From Acidobacteriota bacterium (GTDB lineage Bacteria; Acidobacteriota; Blastocatellia; Pyrinomonadales; Pyrinomonadaceae): a stretch of 13,733 nucleotides of DNA. The first letter of the stretch is position 1, and every line of letters begins with the position of its first letter. The translations under genes and the position numbers were made by a program. Shown piece by piece: positions 1 through 4,986 of the stretch. The stretch lies in the NCBI GenBank assembly GCA_005790265.1, contig SXVE01000399.1, positions 1 through 13,733 of the forward strand, given 5' to 3'. The notes beneath the pieces were generated by a model. That model was given only the letters and a program-made list of their open reading frames with translations. It did no database searches and was not told the DNA's origin.

Positions 1-1412
1 GTCGCGCTTTGTTAGAAGCCGACGTAAATTATAAAGTCGCGCGCGATTTCGTTGATTCTATTCGCGCGAAGGCGGAAGGACAAGAAGTTTGGCAGGATTT
101 GAAGCCGCACGAACAAGTCGTCAAAATCGTTTACGACGAACTCGTCGAACTGATGGGCGGCGCGTCGTCGCGGCTCGTTTTTACGAAGCAGATTCCGAAC
201 GTCGTGATGGTCGTGGGGCTGCAAGGTTCGGGTAAGACGACTTCGACCGGAAAAATTTCGCGCTGGTTGAAGGACAATCAGGAAAGAAAGCCTTTGCTCG
301 TTTCGGTTGACGTTTATCGTCCGGCGGCGCGCGAACAGCTTCGCGTGGTCGGCGGCGCGGTCGGCGTTCAGGTTTATCAGGACAAAGAAACGAACGATCC
401 GATGACGCTCGTGCGCGGCGCAATGCGTTACGCGCAGGAAACCGGATTCGACACGTTGATGATTGACACGGCGGGTCGTCTGCACATTGACGATCAGTTG
501 ATGGTCGAGCTCGAACAAATCAAATCCGAAACGCGTCCGATGGAAGTTTTGTTTGTCGCTGATGCGATGACCGGACAAGACGCGGTTCGTTCGGCGGAAG
601 AATTTCATCGCCGCGTCGGAATCACCGGCGTCATTCTGACGAAAATGGATGGCGACGCGCGCGGCGGCGCGGCTTTGTCCATTAAACAAGTGATCGGTCA
701 GCCGGTCAAATTCGTCGGCGTCGGCGAAAAATACGACGCGATTGAGCCGTTTTATCCTGACAGAATTGCACAGAGAATTTTAGGAATGGGCGACGTTTTA
801 TCGCTCATCGAAGAAGTTCAAGGCAAAATCAGCGAAGACGAAGCGCAGAAACAGCTCGAAAAAATGACGAGCAATCAGTTTACGCTTGAAGATTTTCGCA
901 ATCAGCTCGGACAATTCAAAAAGCTCGGCTCGATGTCGAAGCTGATGAAAATGCTGCCCGAACAAATGACCGGCGGCATGCAAATCACCGATGAACAATC
1001 GTTGCTCGTCGAAGCGCAGATGAAGCGCACCGAAGCGATTATTGATTCGATGACCAAAGCCGAACGGCAAAATCATAAAATCATTGATGCGAGCCGCAAA
1101 ACGCGTATTGCCAGCGGTTCGGGAATGACGATTTCCGACGTCAACGGTTTGCTTCGTCAATACGAGCAGATGAAGAAAATGATGCAGCAGATGAATCGCG
1201 GCGGACTTTTCTCAAAACTCGCCGGCAAAGCGATGGGCGGAATGGGCGGCGGACTCGGCGGACTTTTGGGCGGCGGAATAGGCGGCTTAGGCGGAATGTT
1301 CGGCAGCGGCAACGATGGCGGCGCGGAAGATTTTGATAATAATTACGACGAAGCGCGAGATTCTTTGTCGAAAAAATTGAAGAAAAAGAAAAGACACAAA
1401 AAGAGGAAATAG
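1..1412 (+). CDS. ffh: Signal recognition particle GTPase Ffh (SRP54), 5' truncated by window edge
   Basis: Ffh binds SRP RNA and signal peptides of nascent membrane and secreted proteins and delivers ribosomes to FtsY at the membrane. The frame is open from the first bases and reads R-A-L-L-E-A-D-V, the end of the first N-domain helices, so only about 40 N-terminal residues are missing. A TTG at position 9 is an internal Leu codon, not a start. Counting from that codon, the P-loop GLQGSGKTT is at 70-78, DTAGR at 153-157 and TKMDGDARGG at 211-220. The M domain runs from about 290, with the RNA-binding SGSG at 369-372 and a Met-rich helix at 388-395. The C-terminus is unusual: a long Gly-rich stretch (398-438), an acidic patch (440-451) and a Lys/Arg-rich end (455-467). 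It is the first gene of the window's translation cluster. Identity is certain. Confidence 0.97.
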   Translation, partial: RALLEADVNYKVARDFVDSIRAKAEGQEVWQDLKPHEQVVKIVYDELVELMGGASSRLVFTKQIPNVVMVVGLQGSGKTTSTGKISRWLKDNQERKPLLVSVDVYRPAAREQLRVVGGAVGVQVYQDKETNDPMTLVRGAMRYAQETGFDTLMIDTAGRLHIDDQLMVELEQIKSETRPMEVLFVADAMTGQDAVRSAEEFHRRVGITGVILTKMDGDARGGAALSIKQVIGQPVKFVGVGEKYDAIEPFYPDRIAQRILGMGDVLSLIEEVQGKISEDEAQKQLEKMTSNQFTLEDFRNQLGQFKKLGSMSKLMKMLPEQMTGGMQITDEQSLLVEAQMKRTEAIIDSMTKAERQNHKIIDASRKTRIASGSGMTISDVNGLLRQYEQMKKMMQQMNRGGLFSKLAGKAMGGMGGGLGGLLGGGIGGLGGMFGSGNDGGAEDFDNNYDEARDSLSKKLKKKKRHKKRK

Positions 1413-1476
1413 GAACGAGGAACGAGTGATTGAGGAAAAAGCGGAAGCTGTTCCCTATCGCTTGTTCCTTGTTCTT
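1411..1476 (+). repeat. Imperfect inverted repeat filling the ffh-rpsP spacer
   Basis: Bases 1411-1430 can pair with 1457-1476 as an uninterrupted 20-bp RNA stem containing four G-U pairs, and further pairs are possible inside. The left arm is itself a tandem of a 7-base unit (GGAACGA twice), and the right arm holds the matching CTTGTTC units. The stem overlaps the ffh stop codon. There is no T-tract after it, so a simple intrinsic terminator is unlikely. It may be a dispersed intergenic repeat or an mRNA processing or stability element. Confidence 0.7.
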
Positions 1477-1489
1477 CAGCACTAAAAAT

Positions 1490-1750
1490 ATGTTAGCAAT
1501 CAGTTTAATGAGAATGGGCGCGAAGGGAAAACCTTTTTACCGCCTCGTGGTCAAAGAAAAACGCAGCAAACGCGACGGCAAATACATCGAAAACGTCGGC
1601 ACCTACAATCCGATGATGAATCCGGCGGAAATCAATTTGAAACACGACCGTGTTCAATATTGGCTTTCAGTCGGCGCGCAGCCGACTGAAACGGTTGCAA
1701 GCTTGATTAAAAACAATCCGGCACAAGCGGAAACTGCGGCGGCAGAATAG
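1490..1750 (+). CDS. rpsP: 30S ribosomal protein bS16
   Basis: Small basic protein of the 30S subunit that stabilises 16S rRNA folding. The 86-residue product begins MLAISLMRMGAKGKPFYRLV, matching the family pattern of an N-terminal beta-strand followed by G-(A/x)-K-x-x-P-F-Y. It continues with the RDGKYIENVGTYNP block and the W-L-x-x-G-A-Q-P-T helix entry near residues 60-70. Length is typical. The frame is open upstream to 1430, but the extra residues lie in the hairpin spacer and do not fit the family, so the ATG at 1490 is chosen. No Shine-Dalgarno sequence precedes it; the ATG follows an A-rich stretch. It lies 77 bases after ffh and upstream of khpA, the usual order. Confidence 0.96.
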   Translation: MLAISLMRMGAKGKPFYRLVVKEKRSKRDGKYIENVGTYNPMMNPAEINLKHDRVQYWLSVGAQPTETVASLIKNNPAQAETAAAE

Positions 1751-1762
1751 TTTTTTGTCGTG

Positions 1763-1795
1763 AAAAGCGTGAGCTGCAAATGTCTTCGCGCTTTT
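1763..1795 (+). terminator. Hairpin with U-rich tail between rpsP and khpA
   Basis: AAAAGCGTGAG (1763-1773) pairs with 1785-1795 as an 11-bp stem with two G-U pairs around an 11-base loop. A further T and then GATTTTTGTT follow. This resembles a weak intrinsic terminator or a processing site that could lower expression of the downstream genes relative to rpsP. Pairing is read directly; function is inferred. Genes continue in the same direction only 26 bases later, so full termination is not expected. Confidence 0.45.
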
Positions 1796-1821
1796 TGATT
1801 TTTGTTCGCCGCGTCATAAAA

Positions 1822-2052
1822 ATGAAAGAAGCAATCGAAAAAATCGTCAAGTCGCTCGTCGGCAATGCCGATGCGGTCGAGGTGTCGGAAAATTCCGACG
1901 GACGCTCGACCGTTTTTCGCGTGCGCGTCGGCGAAGGCGATATGGGCAGAATCATCGGGCGCGAAGGGCGCACGGTCAAAGCGATTCGTAGTCTGCTTTT
2001 TTACGCCGGACAAAAACACGGAAAACGATTCACGCTCGACATCGTTGAATAG
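1822..2052 (+). CDS. khpA: KH-domain RNA-binding protein KhpA (YlqC/UPF0109 family)
   Basis: A 76-residue single-KH-domain protein. Family members bind RNA broadly, and in Gram-positive bacteria they act with KhpB/Jag in cell-division and envelope regulation. The sequence opens MKEAIEKIVKSLVGNADAV, the usual family start, and carries the KH signature G-R-I-I-G-R-E-G-R at residues 42-50 (the GxxG loop is G46-G49), followed by the helix TVKAIRSLLFYAG. The frame is open upstream to an ATG at 1780, but those residues (SSRFLIFVRRVIK) come from the hairpin spacer and are not family-like. The ATG at 1822 is therefore preferred. No Shine-Dalgarno sequence is visible. Its place between rpsP and rimM is the common arrangement. 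Confidence 0.93.
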   Translation: MKEAIEKIVKSLVGNADAVEVSENSDGRSTVFRVRVGEGDMGRIIGREGRTVKAIRSLLFYAGQKHGKRFTLDIVE

Positions 2053-2163
2053 TTAGCAGGAAGTTATAAAGTTTACAGAAAGTACCAGAAAGTTTAGAGA
2101 AATGAAGGATTAACCGCTTTTTACTTTCTGAAACTACCTGCAACTCTGCAATTTCCCGCCAAC
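2053..2163 (+). repeat. Long imperfect inverted repeat filling the khpA-rimM spacer
   Basis: The left half (about 2053-2097) and the reverse complement of the right half (about 2117-2163) align almost end to end. Matching blocks include GTTxGCxGGAA, then AGTTxxCAG and CAGAAAGT, with scattered A-C mismatches and G-U pairs. The left arm contains tandem CAGAAAGT-like units about 10 bases apart. The element starts at the khpA stop codon and ends seven bases before the rimM ATG. No coding potential is seen. It has the look of a dispersed intergenic palindromic element. Confidence 0.65.
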
Positions 2164-2170
2164 TTTTGTT

Positions 2171-2683
2171 ATGGAAGATTTAGTCGCCATCGCTAAAATT
2201 ACTAAAACGCGCGGGCTGCGCGGCGAAGTTGTTGCCGATGTGCTGACGGATTTCCCCGAGCGATTCGATGACTTAGAGCGAGTTTACGCACTAGGCGGTA
2301 CGACTGAAATCTCAGAATTGACGCTTGAAAAGTTTTGGTTTCAAAAAGACCGCATCATTCTGAAATTTGCCGGCTACGATTCGGTCGAACAAGCGGAAAC
2401 TCTGCGCGATTGCGAAATTTGTATTCCCGAAACCGAAGCGGTCGCGCTTGAATCAGACGAGTATTTCGATTGGCAGCTTGAAGATTGTGCGGTTGAAACC
2501 GTCGAAGGCGAGCGCATCGGACGCGTCAAAGAAATTATGCGCACGGGCGGAACGGAGATTCTAGTCGTGGAAAATGACGAAAAAGAATATTTGATCCCGT
2601 TCGCCGAAGCGATCTGCATCGAAGTTGACGTTGAAAACAAATTGATTCGAGTTGACGCGCCCGAAGGCTTGCTTGAATTTTAG
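2171..2683 (+). CDS. rimM: Ribosome maturation factor RimM
   Basis: RimM assists assembly of the 30S head by binding uS19 and 16S rRNA during maturation. The 170-residue product has the family layout. The N-terminal RimM beta-barrel (about 1-85) starts VAIAKITKTRGLRGEVVADV, with the invariant G-L-R-G-E-V. A PRC-barrel-like C-terminal half (about 95-170) includes IGRVKEIMRTGGTEILVV and the closing pattern LIPFAEAICIEVDVENKLI followed by APEGLLEF. Length is typical. It starts at the ATG at 2171, seven bases after the preceding inverted repeat, with no Shine-Dalgarno sequence. The usual partner genes rpsP and trmD flank it. Identity is secure. Confidence 0.96.
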   Translation: MEDLVAIAKITKTRGLRGEVVADVLTDFPERFDDLERVYALGGTTEISELTLEKFWFQKDRIILKFAGYDSVEQAETLRDCEICIPETEAVALESDEYFDWQLEDCAVETVEGERIGRVKEIMRTGGTEILVVENDEKEYLIPFAEAICIEVDVENKLIRVDAPEGLLEF

Positions 2684-2689
2684 ACGTTC

Positions 2690-2741
2690 GGATTTTAGAT
2701 TTTGTGATATTTCTCGAATCCAAAATTCAAATCTAAAATCC
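2690..2741 (+). repeat. Inverted repeat in the rimM-trmD spacer, ending at the trmD start
   Basis: GGATTTTAGATTT (2690-2702) is perfectly complementary to AAATCTAAAATCC (2729-2741), a 13-bp stem with a 26-base loop. The loop contains a related CCAAAATTC motif. The left flank holds a second, shifted copy of the unit (GAATTTTAGAC at 2675-2685), which overlaps the rimM stop codon. The right arm ends three bases before the trmD ATG, so folding would put the initiation region at the foot of the stem. Function is unknown. Confidence 0.65.
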
Positions 2742-2744
2742 AAA

Positions 2745-3449
2745 ATGCGTATTGATGTTTTAACAATTTTTCCCGAATTTTTTCGCGAGGTCTTTGATTT
2801 TGGAATAATCCGTCGCGCGCGTTTGGCGGAAATCGTCGAAATCAACGTTCACGACATTCGCGAGTACACGACCGATAAACATCGAATGACTGATGACCGA
2901 CCGTTTGGCGGCGGCGACGGAATGGTTTTGAAGGCGGAACCGATTTTTAACGCGATTGAAAATCTGCTCGGGACGAGCGCCAAGGAAAGTTACCCGCCGC
3001 GCACGCGCGTTGTTTTATTGTCGCCGCAGGGAAAAGTTTTCAGACAGGCTGTGGCGCGCGAATTGGCTGGAGATGCCGACCGCATCGTTTTGATTTGCGG
3101 ACGATACGAAGGTGTTGACGAACGCGTTAACGATGCGCTGGTGACCGACGAAATTTCCATCGGCGATTACGTTTTATCCGGCGGCGAACCGGCGGCGATT
3201 GTCATCACTGACACAATCGTCAGACTTTTGCCCGGCGCTTTGGGCAGCGAAACGAGTGCGGAAAATGATTCGTTTTCCGATGGAATTTTGGATTGCCCGC
3301 ATTACACGCGTCCGGCGGATTTTCGCGGAATGCTTGTGCCGGAAGTTTTGTTAAACGGCAATCACGCCGAAATTGAGAAATGGCGCCGAAAAAAAGCGCT
3401 CGAAAAGACCGAAAAATTCAGAAAAGATTTACTAAATAAAGGAGAATAG
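2745..3449 (+). CDS. trmD: tRNA (guanine-37-N1)-methyltransferase TrmD
   Basis: TrmD methylates G37 at N1 next to the anticodon, using S-adenosylmethionine, and prevents +1 frameshifting. It is a homodimeric trefoil-knot (SPOUT) enzyme. The 234-residue product begins MRIDVLTIFPEFF. It contains the D-R-P-F-G-G-G-D-G-M block (51-60), LLSPQGK (91-97), the knot motifs GRYEGVDER (119-127) and SIGDYVLSGGE (138-148), and the catalytic-loop Asp in E-N-D-S-F (D175), followed by DCPHYTRP (183-190). The frame is open upstream to 2652, but that stretch overlaps rimM and the inverted repeat and is not family-like, so the ATG at 2745 is used. No Shine-Dalgarno sequence is present. All key motifs are intact. 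Confidence 0.97.
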   Translation: MRIDVLTIFPEFFREVFDFGIIRRARLAEIVEINVHDIREYTTDKHRMTDDRPFGGGDGMVLKAEPIFNAIENLLGTSAKESYPPRTRVVLLSPQGKVFRQAVARELAGDADRIVLICGRYEGVDERVNDALVTDEISIGDYVLSGGEPAAIVITDTIVRLLPGALGSETSAENDSFSDGILDCPHYTRPADFRGMLVPEVLLNGNHAEIEKWRRKKALEKTEKFRKDLLNKGE

Positions 3450-3463
3450 CTGCAAGTGAATAG

Positions 3464-3504
3464 TTCGAGGTTTTACAAATAAATAAAACGAGTAAAACTT
3501 TGAA
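3464..3504 (+). repeat. Hairpin in the trmD-rplS spacer
   Basis: TTCGAGGTTTTAC (3464-3476) pairs with GTAAAACTTTGAA (3492-3504): 13 consecutive pairs, two of them G-U, around a 15-base A-rich loop. No T-tract follows. The hairpin lies 24 bases before the rplS ATG. An AAAGGAG sequence upstream (3438-3444) sits inside the end of trmD and is about 84 bases from rplS, too far to serve as its ribosome binding site. Confidence 0.6.
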
Positions 3505-3528
3505 ACGTCACCTCTCGCTGAAAATAAA

Positions 3529-3909
3529 ATGAATCGTTTAGATAACATCGAACAAACGCAATTACGCGACAATATTCCCGGCTTCAAATCGGGCGATACG
3601 GTCAAAGTTCACGTCCGCATCAAAGAGGGCAACAAAGAACGCCTGCAGATTTTTGAAGGCGTCGTTATCGCCCGCAAACACGGCGGCGCGCGCGAAACCG
3701 TCACGGTCAGAAAAGTAAGTTTCGGCGTCGGCGTCGAACGCATTTTCCCGCTGCACGCAACGGTTATTGACCACATTGACGTGGTTCGCCGCGGTAAAGT
3801 TCGCCGTGCGAAACTCTACTACTTGCGCAACTTACGCGGAAAAGCAGCGCGTATTAAAGAACTCGACACGCGCAACAAAGACGCTGCGAGAGCCGCTGCT
3901 AAAAAATAG
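3529..3909 (+). CDS. rplS: 50S ribosomal protein bL19
   Basis: bL19 sits at the 30S-50S interface of the ribosome. The 126-residue product carries the family core: F-K-S-G-D-T-V-K-V-H-V (about residues 19-29), the block ERLQIFEGVVIARKHGG, TVRKVSFGVGVERIFPLH, and the closing KLYYLRNLRGKAARIKE. A short Lys/Ala-rich tail (DAARAAAKK) follows, somewhat longer than in E. coli. The start at 3529 gives the typical N-terminus MNRLDNIEQTQLR. No Shine-Dalgarno sequence is seen; the ATG follows an A-rich run. Position after trmD is canonical. Identity is secure. Confidence 0.97.
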   Translation: MNRLDNIEQTQLRDNIPGFKSGDTVKVHVRIKEGNKERLQIFEGVVIARKHGGARETVTVRKVSFGVGVERIFPLHATVIDHIDVVRRGKVRRAKLYYLRNLRGKAARIKELDTRNKDAARAAAKK

Positions 3910-3923
3910 TTTTTACTAACATA

Positions 3924-4023
3924 AATAGAACGCGGATGACGCGGATCAAGCAGATATACGCGGATAATTTGCCAAAAACAAATCCGTGAAAATCCACTCG
4001 ATCCGCTTCATCCGCGTTCTATT
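3924..4023 (+). repeat. 100-bp near-perfect palindromic element built of GCGGAT units (rplS-rnhB spacer)
   Basis: The left arm (3924-3965) and the reverse complement of the right arm (3982-4023) agree at most positions. The outer parts, AATAGAACGCGGATGA and GCGGATC, match with one difference; the inner parts are more diverged. Each arm is made of 9-10-base units of the form GCGGATNNN (in the left arm GCGGATGAC, GCGGATCAA, GCAGATATAC, GCGGAT). The central loop is about 16 bases. As RNA it would form a very stable hairpin, and it is followed by TTTTCATTTTTAT, so it could also end transcription after rplS. It has the appearance of a mobile or dispersed intergenic repeat. Confidence 0.8.
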
Positions 4024-4046
4024 TTCATTTTTATAAAAAAAATTTT

Positions 4047-4646
4047 ATGACAATCGGAATTGATTTTGAAAATCAGGCGCGCGCCGAAGGTTTTCGTTTC
4101 ATCGCGGGCGTTGATGAAGTCGGACGCGGCTGTCTCGCCGGCGCGGTTGTCGCCGCCGCCGTCATTCTCGATTTATCGCAACCTTTGCCCGAAGGTTTAA
4201 ACGATTCCAAAAAACTTTCGGAAAAAAAACGCCTCGAAATTGACGCGCAAATCCGCGAAACGGCAATCGCCATTTCCATCTCGCAAGTCGAAGCCGACGA
4301 AATTGACCGCATCAACATTTTGCAGGCAACAAAAAAAGCTATGCGCGCGGCGATTGAAAATCTCGATCCAAAACCGGATTTTTTACTGATTGACGCCGTG
4401 CAGTTAAAAGAAATTTCCACGCCGCAAAAAGCCATTATCAAAGGCGACGCCATTTCCGCATCCATCGCCGCCGCTTCGATTATCGCCAAAACTTACCGCG
4501 ACGATTTGATGAAAAAACTCGACGAAACTTACCCAGAATACGGTTTCGCCAAACACGTCGGCTACGGCACGAAAGCGCATTACGACGCCCTCAAACAACA
4601 CGGCTCGTGTTCGCTTCACCGCAAAAGCTTTCGCGGAGTCGGTTAG
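4047..4646 (+). CDS. rnhB: Ribonuclease HII
   Basis: RNase HII cuts RNA in RNA-DNA hybrids and removes single ribonucleotides misincorporated into DNA. The 199-residue product has the family hallmark GVDEVGRG (residues 21-28) and NDSKKLSEK (52-60). The four acidic active-site residues are visible as D23, E24, D116 (LLIDA) and D134 (KGDAISASIAAASI), with the spacing of the E. coli enzyme. The C-terminus ends in H-R-K-S-F, the usual substrate-contact end. Length is typical. The start at 4047 follows an A/T-rich run without a Shine-Dalgarno sequence. It is the last gene of the cluster and is separated from rplS by the large palindrome. Confidence 0.97.
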   Translation: MTIGIDFENQARAEGFRFIAGVDEVGRGCLAGAVVAAAVILDLSQPLPEGLNDSKKLSEKKRLEIDAQIRETAIAISISQVEADEIDRINILQATKKAMRAAIENLDPKPDFLLIDAVQLKEISTPQKAIIKGDAISASIAAASIIAKTYRDDLMKKLDETYPEYGFAKHVGYGTKAHYDALKQHGSCSLHRKSFRGVG

Positions 4647-4650
4647 GTAT

Positions 4651-4676
4651 TTAGTTTCAGAGTGTGATGACGGCGT
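4651..4676 (+). repeat. 26-bp repeat, left copy of an inverted pair bracketing a 5-kb block
   Basis: Starts TTAGTTTCAGAGTGT and continues GATGACGGCGT. Its reverse complement occurs at 9659-9684 with 24 of 26 bases identical; both differences are G/A transitions. It begins four bases after the rnhB stop codon and lies immediately left of a transposase relic. It could be an insertion-sequence terminal repeat or a copy of a dispersed repeat. The pairing is directly visible; the role is inferred. Confidence 0.7.
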
Positions 4677-4713
4677 AAAATGCACAACATAAATCATCAA
4701 GAAAACACTTTAA

Positions 4714-4860
4714 GACAAACTCCACTTTCAACATAAAATCGAACATCAGTTGACGAAAGTTGACCGGTCGTGGACGAACGGACAAGTCGAGCGCGGGTGA
4801 GTCAAAATTAAAGAAACGATTGGCAATCGCTATTACTATGAAAGGCATAAGTTGCTTGTA
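4714..4860 (+). pseudogene. Remnant of an IS481/IS3-like DDE transposase (C-terminal catalytic region)
   Basis: In one continuous frame the bases encode K-I-E-H-Q-L-T-K-V-D-R-S-W-T-N-G-Q-V-E-R, then a TGA stop (4798-4800), then V-K-I-K-E-T-I-G-N-R-Y-Y-Y-E-R-H. This follows the pattern around the third catalytic residue of IS481/rve-type transposases, E-H-R-L-T-K-x-x-x-P-W-T-N-G-Q-V-E-R followed by R-T-I-K-E and an R-Y-Y-Y or similar block. The catalytic Glu codon is at 4789-4791. The first part of the gene (the DDE Asp residues and the N-terminal HTH) is absent, a TAA precedes the fragment, and stops follow at 4882-4887. It is a decayed fragment, not a functional gene. Family assignment is by recalled motif, not by search. 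Confidence 0.7.
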
Positions 4861-4986
4861 AGAGCATCAGCAATTTCAGCTTAATAGAATTCCAATCTTT
4901 TAAGAATTCTGCTCGGTTAGTTTTGTCATCAAGCAGAAAGAAATCAACTTGGCAAATTAAATAAGCCGTCCATTAATGAATGATAA
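4861..4986. other. A/T-rich remainder of the rnhB-4987 spacer, no gene
   Basis: The rest of the 340-base spacer has stops in all frames. It may contain further frameshifted transposase remains that I cannot identify. Short palindromes are present: AGAATTC and GAATTCT around an 11-base gap (4887-4911), and AATGATAATCATT (4979-4991) at the end of the convergent gene. None has a clear terminator form. Confidence 0.4.

Noticed and set aside
12..689. Open frame of 225 codons on the - strand inside ffh
   Set aside because: Arg/Phe-rich antisense shadow of ffh without family features; ffh on the + strand is certain.
1430..1489. N-terminal extension of bS16
   Set aside because: The extra residues are encoded by the hairpin spacer and do not match the family; the ATG at 1490 gives the normal N-terminus.
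2652..2744. N-terminal extension of TrmD overlapping rimM
   Set aside because: It would overlap rimM by 32 bases and read through the inverted repeat; family members start at the M-R-I-D-V type sequence.
4657..4848. 63-codon open frame on the - strand after rnhB
   Set aside because: It is antisense to the recognisable transposase fragment and has no features of its own.
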